Origin: Marisa cornuarietis
Lineage: Eukaryota > Mollusca > Gastropoda > Architaenioglossa > Ampullariidae
DNA length: 64,000 nucleotides
NCBI GenBank assembly: GCA_004794655.1
Contig: SMMW01000056.1
Span: forward strand, 186,001-250,000
Reading direction: 5' to 3'
Notes under the pieces: generated by a model
Seen by the model: only the letters and a program-made list of their open reading frames with translations
The model's database searches: none
What the model was told of the DNA's origin: nothing
Translations under genes and position numbers: made by a program
In this document: positions 49,281-59,702 of the stretch, piece after piece
Layout: each line of letters begins with the position of its first letter
Position numbering within the stretch: position 1 is the first letter of the stretch

Positions 49281-51629
49281 TAGATTTAATGCAGTAGTGT
49301 ATGTGGTTTGATTTGCATCAACCTGAAGTAAAGAATTGTTTATGCTTTTGGACTGTTTCTTGAGAAGTTGACACCGCCAGATTTTCTGGACTCGAACGAG
49401 CTAATAACGGTCAATCAACCAAGACCCGTTATTTAACAACACCTGCCTGACGCGAGTCCGCCGACGTTTGAATGTCACAGGTTGATGTCATCCTGCCGGA
49501 TTGTTCTTCTTGTTTATGCCTGGCAGATGACAAGATTTTATTGATTCTATGAGAATTTTATGTAGTTGTGTGCTCTACTCTTTTTCTGTCCAGAACAACA
49601 TAGGTGACAAATTTCAGTCCCGAACTTCACAGGACGACCTGTCAAACAGAGTGGGGGCAGTGCTGCCCCGTTCCTCTGCACGCTTTAGTTTGTCTGTATG
49701 ATCTGCATGTGCTTCGGCTGTGGCTCTCCTCCCCTGGCCGTATAAGTAACATGCTTATTGCGTACACACCCTCCAGACACCTTCGTTCTTCGGCATTTTA
49801 TTCTGGCAAGACTTCGCACCAAACGGTGTGGCAAGCACTATGTTTTTTTTTTGTTTTTGTTTTTTTTTTAAGTTTTCGTCCGCAGGATCTGAACTTCAGA
49901 AGCCCACAACCTTTCATGCTGGAAACACTCAGCTCCATGTTTCACAACGGCAGATTCTTGTTCCCAAAACATATTAACAGAGGCGCCATTTCTCACCGCT
50001 GTTACTTATTTTACGCGATGTGCAGTGAGTGCGTGCGTGTGCGGAGGGAAGGGAAAAGATTTTAAAACAAAAACACTTCACACCATCAATTTTCTCTGTT
50101 TATATTATTCAGCCTTAAGCTGGTAAAGTAAAGCGCGGAAGACCTGACCTCGTACTGGCATTCCGTGCTATACAAGGAAATGACTATTAATATTATTATT
50201 AGACATACTTGCCAGCGAGAACTTCGCGAGAGACTAACGAGAGAACAACACCGGAAACTATACATCCATGCATCCATTTGACAGTAGCGTGCCGTGTGCA
50301 GTACTCTGGTCACGGGACTTCTGCGCCTCTCACTGTCTTGCTGACAGTTGTGTTTTAATGAAGAGAATTAAAAAGTAGGGTGAGGGCGAGGAAAGAAAAA
50401 TGATGACACGAGGTGTCTTTTGCGTGACCTTCACCTTGTGACCCAGAGATCAGGAACATCTCTCTTTGTGAAGGGTAAGGGACACATAACTCTAGCGTCG
50501 TCAAGTTTCCTTGTGACTCAACCTGTGTCCTGTCTCCTCACTCATCTCTCAGTCTCTTTTTCTGTGTAGTTAAAAAAGTTTTAAAACTAAAATAACAAAA
50601 CAAATTACTTCCGCTTTCTAGTCGCTTGACGCCTGCAGTGAGGACACGAGGAATGGTGTGTAGTTACACCTCCAAGACCCTGGTGTAGGTTTAGAGATGC
50701 ATGATGAACGAGATGATGTCATCGCTGAAAAGGTATCTTCTAGCTGTTCGAGCTGAAAGTTCCCTTCTTCTTTTCACGGATGACACAAACATCTGGTGTA
50801 TGAAGGATATACAGGAAAGTCTTGAGGAGTTGGTTCTTTGATTGGAAGGTCACAGCGCGAGGCGTGTACGACCAGTCGGGGTCGAAAGGCCACACGGAAC
50901 CTTCATTCATTTCGCCCTTCATTCGGTCTCTTGCAAAGGAAACACCGACATGCTAAAGCAAACCAACTGACCACGTCAACCCTTACACCTGCCCTCCCCT
51001 CCTCCTCTACCACCACCATTATATATTTGTAAACCCTTTACCTGGTGACCGTCTCTCTGGGACGAGACAGCCCACAGGTGTAGTCTGACAGTCGTGTCAC
51101 TGTCAACTGTGATGTAGCTGCCCACTGTCAGTGGCGACCTCGAGTCTGGGGGGGAGGGGTGTGTGTGTGTGTGTGTGTGTAATACTTGTGGTAATCAAAT
51201 AAATCAACACGGGTCGAGGTTGCTGGTTGTGTCGATAGACGAGACTGGCCGAGGGCGATGGTGTTCTTGTGTTCTCGTGCAGATACAGTGTGTGGATAAA
51301 TCAGCTTTGGCCTTGAATGTTCATTTTCATGATGATAGTGTGCACAGGAGACGATCAAACGCTTTCGCCACTGTTTCCTTGTAGAAACTAGCCTTATTAA
51401 AGCATATTTGGTATGGTAGGGGTCAGGGGTTGAGTACAATCCCCTGCCTTTTTCGCTTCACGCTTGCATCTTTCATCCTTTGGTGTCGACTCAAGACTAT
51501 GCACGTCAAGGGAAATAACTACCATCATTTACAGCGTATGTGAGTAAGAGTATTCTCCCTTTAAACCAGAACAGTTCGTTATCATGGGCCTGGAAGATTC
51601 CGTAAGCCTTTTTTTTTTTTCTTTTGCAG

Positions 51630-51727
51630 GATGTCGGCTCTCCACCAGGCGGCTCTCATGGGCAGCACTGACGTCATCAAGCTGCTGCTGGAGGCGGGGG
51701 CGTCGCCAGACCTACAGGACAACAAAG
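51630..51727 (+). CDS. CASKIN: CASKIN-like gene, exon with ankyrin repeat 1
   Basis: A 98-nt exon preceded by a long T tract and CTTTTGCAG, ending AACAAAG|GTGAAG. Its first base completes the glycine begun at 36630. Then 32 codons read MSALHQAALMGSTDVIKLLL and continue EAGASPDLQDNK, and one base (G) carries over (phase 1). It contains the ankyrin signature SALHQAALMG with helix VIKLLLEAGA. Human Caskin1 at this place reads SALHHAALNG, LLLEA and DNKG. The GTG- and CTG-rich codon choice contrasts with the AT-rich intron around it. The ATG at 51631 is internal and is not taken as a start, because the preceding exon joins in frame. Confidence 0.95.
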
Positions 51728-54700
51728 GTGAAGAGCGATGGCGACCTTATACGACATTTTTAAATCCGCGGTTCTCAACCTGTGGGGCGCGCCCCCTTGG
51801 GGGGGGGGGGCGACATGCTGACAAGGGGGACGCGAAGGCGGTCATTTTCTCATATCTCATATAGGTATTAGTGGGTAAGGGGCCGCGCGGACATACCTTT
51901 TTTCATCTTGGGAGGCGTCACAAGTGAAAGGTTGAAAAAACGCTGTACGTGTATCCCTATGCTGCTCCACAGTTGTTCGAAAACCACCTTTAGCAATAGG
52001 TTGCAAAAATCCCATTAAACGTGGTGGAAAGGAGTGTCACACGGCTGATCACGTGGTCACTGTCGCTACTTCATTCTCGCTTTGTGACCCTCCTACCCTC
52101 TCCGTGTTTCACCAGTACTCTTGGCTCAACCCTCAACCCTCTTCCTCCTTGTTCTCTCGGGTGTCTTGGTTGATCGCATGATGAGGTGTACTGGCTGAGA
52201 ATTGTCTGCCTGCTTTGTTTAATGTGAACCCATGCGTTTAACTTTAAAAAAATAACTGCTTGATGATCTGCGGGGTAATGCAAAACCGAATTTTTGGACG
52301 TGTTTCTCCCTTCCCAGCGAACAGCAGTAATGGTAGGAGGCGGTGATCACACCTGTGAAAAACACACACATACAAACATACGAACACACAAGTGCTGTCC
52401 TTTATCAAGAGACACAGTGAGCTCACGAAATAACACACATCGGCTCCACCACTCGCGCCGCTCGTCTGTGAGGGCGGGCGCTAACAGCGACGGTAAGGAC
52501 GACACCATCTCGGACACTACTACATCGTTGCGGCAAGAATGGCGAGCTGATGTTTGTTCACAGCGCAGTGGCATGTGGTTTGGCGTCTGTTTGTGCCACT
52601 CAAACACGTGACGCCCGTGACCCATGCCCATGTCACGAGGTTCCTTGTTGCGTCACCATTGTGCCGGTTGATCCTATCAGCGACACGCAGTAGTCAAGGA
52701 CCAAAGATTAAAAAGAAATAAAAAGGGAAGACAAGACGGGTTGTGGTCTGATTTTTCACGACGGTGGGGAACGTTGGGTTGTGGAGGGGCTCCCCTCCCC
52801 CGCTCTTCCCCAGCAGAGAAATCGGAATAGAGGCAGGTGTGTGTGTGTGCGGACATGCCAGTCTTTTCTTCATAAGTATTTTCGTGATTACATTTGTGTG
52901 TAATGTTAAAAAAAGAAGTGTGTGTGTGCGCGCGCGCGCGTAACCGAGAGAGAGAGAGAGGCGCAAAATAAAGCCATTGGGGGCCTTGAAAAACCGCTCT
53001 TGCAAACCAATGAAATTCGGCAAAAGAGATTAGCCTGTGGGTGCAGGCATATACACGATTTTAGTTCGCACGACATCAACAGGTGTTTACATTCACGCCA
53101 GTGCACACAAGCTAAACCCTAGATAACCTTTGCACGATGTGTAGCCGCGCACACAAAGTTCGGTAGTGGTAGTGGTAGGGTGGTATGGAAGGTAGCCGTG
53201 TCTAAGAACTGAGTCACGTGATCTAGGTCCGGCTGCAGGACCCACATAGTGAGGCCCACACTCCAGACTGCTTGCCTGGCAGACAGAAAGTGCCTAGACT
53301 GACTTCTGCAGCTGAGCCGCTCGAGTAGTTCAAAGAAACTGTTTGATTTCTCTCTCACTGTTATTTCCGGCTTCCGCCAGGTTACCTTACCTCCCGCGCT
53401 TTGTTTCTACTGCCACGTGGCACGCACGCGGGGTCCGCAAGCTAACAAGTAAGACTTTCCTCGGACCAACTGCTAAGAAAAAGCTCAGACACTTCACACA
53501 ACAAGCTGACTTTTAGTCATATCGCCTTGTACAACCTTGACATGAAAGCTGACTTCTCGTCTTACCGGCTCAAGTTAACTTGAAACCTCGCCATCATGCA
53601 AAGTGGCTCTTCGTCATGCCGGCTAATATGCACGCGTGCACATGGAATTACACGGATGCTAGGTTCTATCCCTCACTACCCCCTCTTTTTTTTTTTTAAA
53701 TCTCTTCTCCATCTCTGAACATCTTCAGCATATGTTTTCCCCTCCCACCCCTTTACCGTCCCTCGCACAAGCTTTTACCGCATTACTTTGTCATTTCCGC
53801 AGATTTTGCGAACGAATACTTGCTGCACTTGTAGGTTGATGGGTACTGTAGGGTGTAATTTTTTTTCTTCAGGCGCCAAACATCCGCAGAGAGAGAGAGA
53901 ATCAGCTTGCATAAAGTACCTGATACAGGATTTCCTGCCAGAGAGATATCTGAAGTATTTTTGTAACTTGTCATCTTTGTGGTTATCTGTGGTTGGTATA
54001 AGACCCGTAGAGAGTGTAGCCTCCACGGACCTACTCCAGCCTCTGAGACTTATTCCTTCTTCACGCCGCATGCTGTTGCAGCAGAAGGAAACCAAGGGAA
54101 TAACCTACTTGATAGCAAGTCTCACAGAGGTGAAGGGGAGGGGGAAAGGTTCCTTTCCGCTCCAGATGCGACGCTTGAACCGCCTTTGATATGGAAAACA
54201 CCGGCAGGTGCTGCAGAGTCGCCCCGCTGCATGACTGGACAGCGCGGTTGGCACCAGACTTGTTTCACCGAGCGCAGTTCACTTGACAATTGTAATAAGA
54301 CTGTGTGTGTGTGTGTGTGTGTGTGTTAGTAAATAAAAAAGAGAGATGTAAACACCTGTTGCAATTAGCGTGGCTGCATGATCTGATAAAAAAAAAACAA
54401 CCTAGAGCCCATGTGAAGTAGCATACATCTGGTGGTGGTATTTCTGATGCTGCTGCCTCTTGATTAGCTTTATCCACTATAGTGAGGATCTAAACGTCTT
54501 GTGTTCAGATCTCGTCTCGGAGAAAAAAAAAACGCACTCAGTGTATGACATCAGGTCACTTCGCTGGCTTGTTGGGGGAAGCGGGTGCAGTACCTGTGGA
54601 TTCCCCTCTTTCCTAACACTCCCTCCACCACCATTACAACGTACATCGCTGTTTGTCAAGCCGTCTTCGGGAGGAAACGCTTTCCTAACAAATAATTCGA

Positions 54701-54918
54701 TCATTAAATAACTTGTGGATCATATCGTCATCTATAGTAGACACCTGAGTAAATTACTGAGTCCACCTGCCTGGTTTTCCTTTTCTCTCTCTCTCCTTCC
54801 TTAATTTTTTTCTTGCTTGTTTTGCTCCATTTCTACCTTGCCGTATTTTTATGCTTTAAAGTTTATTTTTTCTCATCATCATCAATATGTATTCGAGCTC
54901 GTGGTGTGGTCTGTACAG
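51728..54918 (+). other. CASKIN intron, 3191 bp
   Basis: Contains a G run at 51799-51809, a TG/GC/AG tract at 52919-52960, a short (GT)n at 54303-54326 and a SINE fragment at 54478-54705. No additional exon was seen. A frame at 53788-54189 has no recognisable motif. Confidence 0.8.
54478..54705 (+). mobile_element. tRNA-derived SINE, family A, copy 5 (damaged head)
   Basis: A B-box region TGTGTTCAGATCTCGTCTCGG (54499-54519) follows a damaged A-box half. After a poly-A interruption, CCGTCTTCGGGAGGAAACGC and CTTTCCTAACAAATAATTCG match the family A tail. It lies in a CASKIN intron, about 210 bases before the next exon. Confidence 0.5.
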
Positions 54919-55064
54919 GAATGGTGCCGCTGCACTACGCCACGTGGCAGGGTGTGCCGGAGCCGGTACAAGCGCTGCTACAGAAAACCTCCCCCGTCAA
55001 CGTGCAGGCCCTCAACGGCGAGACCCCCCTGCACCTGGCCTGTCAGCACGGTCACATCCACGTG
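54919..55064 (+). CDS. CASKIN: CASKIN-like gene, exon with ankyrin repeat 2 and start of repeat 3
   Basis: A 146-nt exon after TCTGTACAG. Its first two bases complete the glycine of DNKG; 48 codons follow, starting [20 protein letters not shown] and ending [18 protein letters not shown]. It ends in phase 0 at CACGTG|GTCAGT. Human Caskin1 has GMRPLHYAAWQG and IPLHLAAQHGH at the same places. The polypyrimidine tract before this acceptor is weak. The intron sequence just after the donor reads VSEMLE then stop in the same frame, which resembles the human VSEML, but joining at the GTCAGT donor gives a gap-free 16-residue alignment with the human repeat, so that donor was chosen. Confidence 0.95.
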
Positions 55065-55374
55065 GTCAGTGAGATGCTGGAGTGAGACAGTGGCAGAGTG
55101 CCCACTGGGAATGACTGTACATAGGGCTTGTCATGGGCAGATAACTTCAGTCACGTACTTGGTGTACTGTCCCCTTACCCTTTTGTGTGTTATTCGTCTT
55201 TTGTCTTTTACACATTTTTAACTGATTCCTGCGCAGGAGGGTTTGATGGTCTGTGGAATGACTAGCTTTTTGTAATCTGGTGCCATTTTAAAATGAACTC
55301 TATAAAGCTGCAATAGAGGTAGGGGCACGCGCACGCGCAGTGTGTGATTTCCTGTCCATCTCTTGTGTTTTCAG
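55065..55374 (+). other. CASKIN intron, 310 bp
   Basis: A short intron with a GCACGCGCACGCGC tract near 55325-55340. It ends in a good acceptor, CTTGTGTTTTCAG. Nothing else was seen. Confidence 0.85.
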
Positions 55375-55470
55375 GTCAAACTGTTGTTGGCGCATCACGC
55401 GGACCCCACCATCTGCAGCAAGGACCTCAAGACCCCGCTAGACCTGGCCTGTGAATTTGGTAGATACCGG
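55375..55470 (+). CDS. CASKIN: CASKIN-like gene, exon with end of ankyrin repeat 3 and start of repeat 4
   Basis: A 96-nt, phase 0-0 exon of 32 codons: VKLLLAHHADPTICSKDLKT then PLDLACEFGRYR. It completes repeat 3 (HIHV|VKLLLAHHADP) and opens repeat 4 with TPLDLACEFGR, which is identical to the human Caskin segment TPLDLACEFGR. The donor CGG|GTATGT is good. The last bases of the exon and the donor (TAGATACCGGGTATGTGTTC) are echoed several times in the following intron. Skipping this exon would keep the frame, because its length is a multiple of three. Confidence 0.96.
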
Positions 55471-55670
55471 GTATGTGTTCAGCAAATACCTGGTATATGT
55501 CTAGTAATACGATTTTGTGTTCAGTAGATTCTAGATCTGTTTCATAATATTCTTGACCAGTTTCAGTAGCGAACAGATGTGTTCAGTGGGTACCGGGTAC
55601 GTGTTCGTCAGATACCGGGTGCCATACACTGTATGTTAGTAGCTGTCGGTTGTAAGTACCGGGCGTGTGC
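55459..55670. repeat. Degenerate repeat derived from the exon 3'-end and splice donor
   Basis: The junction AGATACCGGGTATGTGTTCAG (55463-55483) recurs in drifted form as GGTACCGGGTACGTGTTCG (about 55590-55608), CAGATACCGGGTGCC (55609-55623) and AGTACCGGGCGTGTGCACAG (about 55655-55674), with looser echoes at 55484-55530. Several echoes keep a G|GT step, so they could act as decoy donors. Confidence 0.65.
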
Positions 55671-56772
55671 ACAGTAGGTCTGTTCGTTCCGGTGGCTGGA
55701 CTACCCACTCCTTCTACCCACCCAGCCGCTGTTTGACAGAATTGGTACCTGGTTTATTGTAGAAGATGCAGGCGGCAGAAGGAGCACATACTAGAAACGG
55801 TGAACCACTTACATTTACCGCCCCAGTGTCCACCAGGTTATGGAACACTTTTACAGCTTTACACGAACAGCCTAGACGACTCACGGGTTGGGTGCTAGAA
55901 AAAGATTGGTGTAGGAGGGTTTCAGCAGGTAGCTAGACCAACAGCTCCCTTTTGCAGATGCCGACACGTTGCCACCCTAAGAACTTACACATACTCTCAA
56001 AGGCACTGAAACTGTCAAAATAAAAATTGGCTTCTGGAAGGTGCTGTTCGCGATTTCACATGCGTTTCAACAAGAAACAGAAAAGAAGAACACAAAGAAA
56101 GCAAAAGCAGCGGCGGTGTCTTGCCATTGCCGTCGAATGAACGGAGACGCGAGAAAAGCTTTGCAGGATCCCTTCCTTGGTCCTAAGGTTTTTACCTCTT
56201 CGTCTTTCTCCACATGACGAAGGAGGATAAAACGTCCTTCTAACTGTTCTGCCTCGTCAGCAATTTCCATTCGTGGCATTCAAACTCACACGTTGCCGCC
56301 CCTCGATTTCCGCTCAGATTCGCCGTCCTCGTCAGGTCATCATATACAGCAAAAAAACTCCCTTTCTTTTCTTTCAGATCATGAAATCGATTTTTTAAAA
56401 ACATTTCTCAGTCGTGACCACGAGAGCGTGAAGGAGATATGATATTAACTGTCGACAACTGTCTTTCTGCTAAGGTGCCCAACGGGTGACAGTCCTTTAT
56501 GTGGGCGGTTTGTCGTGTAATCCATTTCATCCATTCATCTGTCATGAACTGTTTTTCTCATTCCATCAGTCTGTATCTGCCACTTATTTTTTATGATTTT
56601 TTTTTTCATTCCCGTGCATGTAAGCTTGTAAGCCCTACCCAGCCATAAAACATTAATTTCGGAGATTGAAAAAAAAAATCACAGTGAAATGATTGTATAC
56701 GTAGAATGTATAATTCGGATATAACTGAATGAGATTTTAGTGCCTGCGTGCTTTTAAACTCGTGAGTCTTTT

Positions 56773-56778
<6 letters not shown>

Positions 56779-56832
<54 letters not shown>
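56779..56832. repeat. (AC)n microsatellite
   Basis: About 26 AC units after a short GC-rich lead (ACGCGCGC). Confidence 0.98.
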
Positions 56833-56835
<3 letters not shown>

Positions 56836-57251
56836 GAATACAGAAACATTACACAAGCATTCAGTCCGGACACGGTAAAGTTGGGTTAGGTGTTAGGTAT
56901 ACTCCGTGCGTCTTTGTCTTAATTAATAGGACTCGAAGAAGCCTCGTATCAGAAAATGGAGACAGCAGTAACGCTTCAAATGACTTGCTAGAGTTGGGGT
57001 AAGGGGGTTAGATGTACAAAGCTTGCAATATACCTGAACATACAGATACAGACAACATAGTCAAATGTTTATTTCAAAATAAGGCAGAAAAAGAAAGGTA
57101 GTTTGTGTGTATTTTGTGTCCATCCACCCTCAGCTAAATGGACGATAACGTAGGCGGCTCAGATCAGTGATACGATTCGATGGCGATATGAAATTGCGGC
57201 TAAACTGTCATCTGAGATGAGTCTTGATGCAGGCCATTGGGGGCAGGGAGT

Positions 57252-57362
57252 GTCGATGATGAAGATGATGGATGGATGATGACGACGACGATGATGATGA
57301 TGGATGATGACGACGACGATGATGATGATGGATGATGATGATGACGACGACCACGATGATGG
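57252..57362. repeat. GATGAT / GACGAC compound trinucleotide array
   Basis: Blocks of GATGATGATGGATGATGACGACGAC alternate about three times, ending 61 bases before the acceptor of the next CASKIN exon. The minus strand reads as runs of S, I, V, H and R residues, which accounts for part of the long antisense frame here. Confidence 0.95.
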
Positions 57363-57422
57363 CGCGCGTGTCTTTGTTCTGCCTACTGTGTGTGAGATCT
57401 CGATCTTCATTTTGCCCTCCAG

Positions 57423-57553
57423 GTTGTGGAGCAGTTGCTGAGGAGTAACTTGTGCGGGAAGCTTTTGGAAGACAGCCCCACAGACACGCTGGACAACAAC
57501 AGGACCACCTGCCTTCACCTGGCCGCTCGTAACGGCCATAGTGACATCATCAG
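57423..57553 (+). CDS. CASKIN: CASKIN-like gene, exon with end of ankyrin repeat 4 and repeat 5 start
   Basis: A 131-nt exon after TTTTGCCCTCCAG, ending ATCAG|GTACGC. It reads [20 protein letters not shown], then [20 protein letters not shown], then DIIR with the arginine split across the junction (phase 2). Human Caskin1 has VVQLLLSSNMCAALLE, a long inter-repeat loop, and PLHLAAKNGHIDIIR at the same positions. The unusually long loop between repeats 4 and 5 is a Caskin feature and is kept here at almost the same length. Of the six exons this one and the next are the most diagnostic for Caskin as opposed to generic ankyrin proteins. Confidence 0.96.
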
Positions 57554-58208
57554 GTACGCGTCTGCCACGACCAGTGTATAGCATTGCAGCTGTAGACATT
57601 TTGTTTTTCAATGCAACTACACATGAAGACTTTTCAGTCAATTGTGCAGACAGTTTGGCAGTGCAGCTGTATATGTAATGAATAGAAAGTAAAGCTGTAG
57701 ACGTGAATGGCGATACAGAATAGATGAAATGCAGTGCAGCGGTAGACATAGTGAACAGCGTTTTATCTGTAGACATAACGAGTAGCAGTGCAGCTGTAGA
57801 CATAATGAGTAGCACTGGAGCTGTAGACATAATGAGTAGCAGTGCAGCTGTAGACGTAATGAGTAGCAGTGCAGCTGTAGTAACGAGTAGCAGTGCAGCT
57901 GTAAACGTAACGAGTAGCAGTGCAGCTGTAGACGTAACGAGTAGCAGTGCAGCTGTAAACGTAACGAGTAGCAGTGCAGCTGTAAACGTAACGAGTAGCA
58001 GTGCAGCTGTAGACGTAACGAGTAGCAGTGCAGCTGTAAACGTAACGAGTAGCAGTGCAGCTGTAGACGTAACGAGTAGCAGTGCAGCTTTAGAGGCTTG
58101 AATGGAGGTGCGACTGGGCTGTGGGTGTAAACACCACACTGGTTGAAGCATGTTGTGAGCTTGACTGCTGTGCACGTGGCTGACGGCCGTGTTGTTTGCT
58201 GCCTGCAG
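57554..58208 (+). other. CASKIN intron, 655 bp, half filled by a 27-bp minisatellite
   Basis: The intron is occupied from about 57725 to 58098 by the 27-bp array. The remaining part carries a good polypyrimidine tract and CTGCAG acceptor. Its length (655) is not a multiple of three, so retention would shift the frame. Confidence 0.85.
57725..58098. repeat. 27-bp minisatellite, about 12 clear copies
   Basis: Units of GAGTAGCAGTGCAGCTGTAG plus ACGTAAC start at 57780, 57807, 57834, 57861, then (after one 24-bp unit) 57885, 57912 and every 27 bases to 58074. Degenerate units extend back to about 57725. The unit length is a multiple of three and lacks stops in one frame on each strand, giving artefactual open frames: SSSAAVDVT on plus and ALLLVTSTA on minus. 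The minus frame runs on through the antisense of two CASKIN exons to make 398 codons. Confidence 0.96.
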
Positions 58209-58317
58209 GCTGTTGATACAGAGCGGCATGAACATCAACCGCAGCACCCTGAATGGCACGTGTCTACACGAGGCGGCGCTGTACGGCAAGACGGACGTGG
58301 TCAAGCTGCTGGTGGAC
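58209..58317 (+). CDS. CASKIN: CASKIN-like gene, exon with end of ankyrin repeat 5 and repeat 6
   Basis: A 109-nt exon after GTTTGCTGCCTGCAG, ending GTGGAC|GTGAGT in phase 0. Its first base completes the arginine of DIIR; 36 codons follow: [20 protein letters not shown] then [16 protein letters not shown]. Human Caskin1 reads [36 protein letters not shown] here. The next exon should begin in phase 0 and carry a segment like NTYSQTALDIV. None was found in the remaining 5.7 kb, so the rest of the ankyrin block and the SH3, CASK-binding and SAM parts probably lie downstream of the window. Confidence 0.96.
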
Positions 58318-59125
58318 GTGAGTACACACACACACACACACAAACACATGAACACTCACGCATGCTCACACACATGCACACTCACGATAGTGCTTCTATC
58401 GGATCTTGAACGACTTTTCTCACCGTTGACCTATGACCTAGTCAGTGTCACTTTGTTGTATGTCATTCAGTCGATAGGAACCGCGCATCAGGTGAATCGC
58501 GAGCCCTCGGTGTGACTGCTCACCTGTACATTCAGGTGGACACACACCCACTCACGTGGACATTCGCGTAGACACACACCGAGACAAACCCTCTTCTGGA
58601 TTTTTGTTTCTTGAAACAGCTTCGGTGACGCGAAGAAAGAAACACCCCATTCCCCTCCTAGTTTGTTCTTCTCTCGCTCTCATTCCTCGTTCCTTACCCG
58701 TACACCCTTAGTGTCAATTGTTGACAGTAGACTTTCTGTTAGAACACGATCTGTATTTATAGCTGAAATTCCATCGACATATTGTAGATAGCCATTACAT
58801 GTCGAAAACGAAAACATACCTCTCAGCTCACACCAAGACAAAGCCCTCACCAACACAGGTGATTGTCGGACCACAACTCTGACCTCATCAATATAAGTGG
58901 TTGTTGGATGACCCTCGGAGCTATAACCCCTGTCATTAACTTCAAGATGTTTAAACTGCGAAGCCTGCTCTGCTTCATCCGCCCCAATTGCAGTTTATCT
59001 GAAGCTGAATATTGACACGTCTCTAATTGCTTATCAACCTGTCATTTCCTGTTTACCATCCCATATCCGCCGTCTTTACGTTGTTTATTCCAGCAACTCT
59101 CTTAGTTTGGTGCCCACTGTGTGTT

Positions 59126-59129
<4 letters not shown>

Positions 59130-59169
<40 letters not shown>
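59130..59169. repeat. (GT)n microsatellite
   Basis: About 20 GT units. Confidence 0.97.
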
Positions 59170-59170
<1 letters not shown>

Positions 59171-59593
59171 TTTTGGCGTTCACAATAACCTTTTGTCCCC
59201 TTCCGAGCTGACCTGACTATGAACCGACCAGCATCTTGTCAGGTGGTTCTTGTTTGGAAGGGACATCCTTGGGGCACTATCCTGTGCCTTGTTAACCTCA
59301 CTCGATCTTTACTCCCTTGGGCTTGGCTACAGGCTGTAGTCTGTCTTGAGTGGCAGCAAACGGCCAGCAACATGCGTGTGGTTGTGGTGGTAGTCCACCC
59401 TCTCCAGCCTACGCCTAGTACCACCATCTTGAGAGTGTGTGCGTGCGTGAGAACGAGAAAGTAAAAATGGTTTCTTTTATTTTTGAGGCTATTTAAGCGC
59501 TGCCACACCTACTGAACGCACGTCGTTCAAAGTTTGACAGTAAGTGGGTGGGAGAGAACTTCAGATGGAGTGACCTGCCCTTACCAAGGTGCT

Positions 59594-59702
59594 TACGTTG
59601 CTTCTACGTCACTACGTCTGCCGTGGTTCTTACGTCGCCTTACGTTCTTACCTGCCGTTGTCCCTACGTTGACTCTCGTGATTTTTACGTTGCCGATACG
59701 TC
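59594..59702. repeat. Cluster of eight TACGT words
   Basis: TACGT (usually TTACGTYG or CTACGTC) occurs eight times in 109 bases at irregular spacing. It looks like a drifted short tandem repeat. A factor-binding cluster is possible but unsupported. Confidence 0.5.

Larger units (their letters stand above)
36631..51629 (+). other. 15.0-kb CASKIN intron, no further exon seen
   Basis: Lies between two phase-compatible CASKIN exons, so by inference it is a single intron of 14,999 bases. It contains four microsatellites, a MITE-related fragment, a SINE and three minisatellite fields (entered separately). Several frames over 100 codons occur on both strands (for example 39686-40171 minus, 46747-47190 plus), but they overlap simple repeats or have no recognisable motif. 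A nested gene cannot be excluded. Confidence 0.7.
55471..57422 (+). other. CASKIN intron, 1952 bp
   Basis: Holds the junction-derived repeat (55459-55670), an (AC)n tract (56779-56832) and a GAT/GAC trinucleotide array just before the next acceptor. No additional exon was seen. Confidence 0.85.

Noticed and set aside
57159..58355. 398-codon minus-strand open frame, the longest in the window
   Set aside because: It is produced by the 27-bp and trinucleotide arrays (stop-free because the units are multiples of three) and by the antisense of two Caskin exons. It has no domain beyond ALLLVTSTA repeats.
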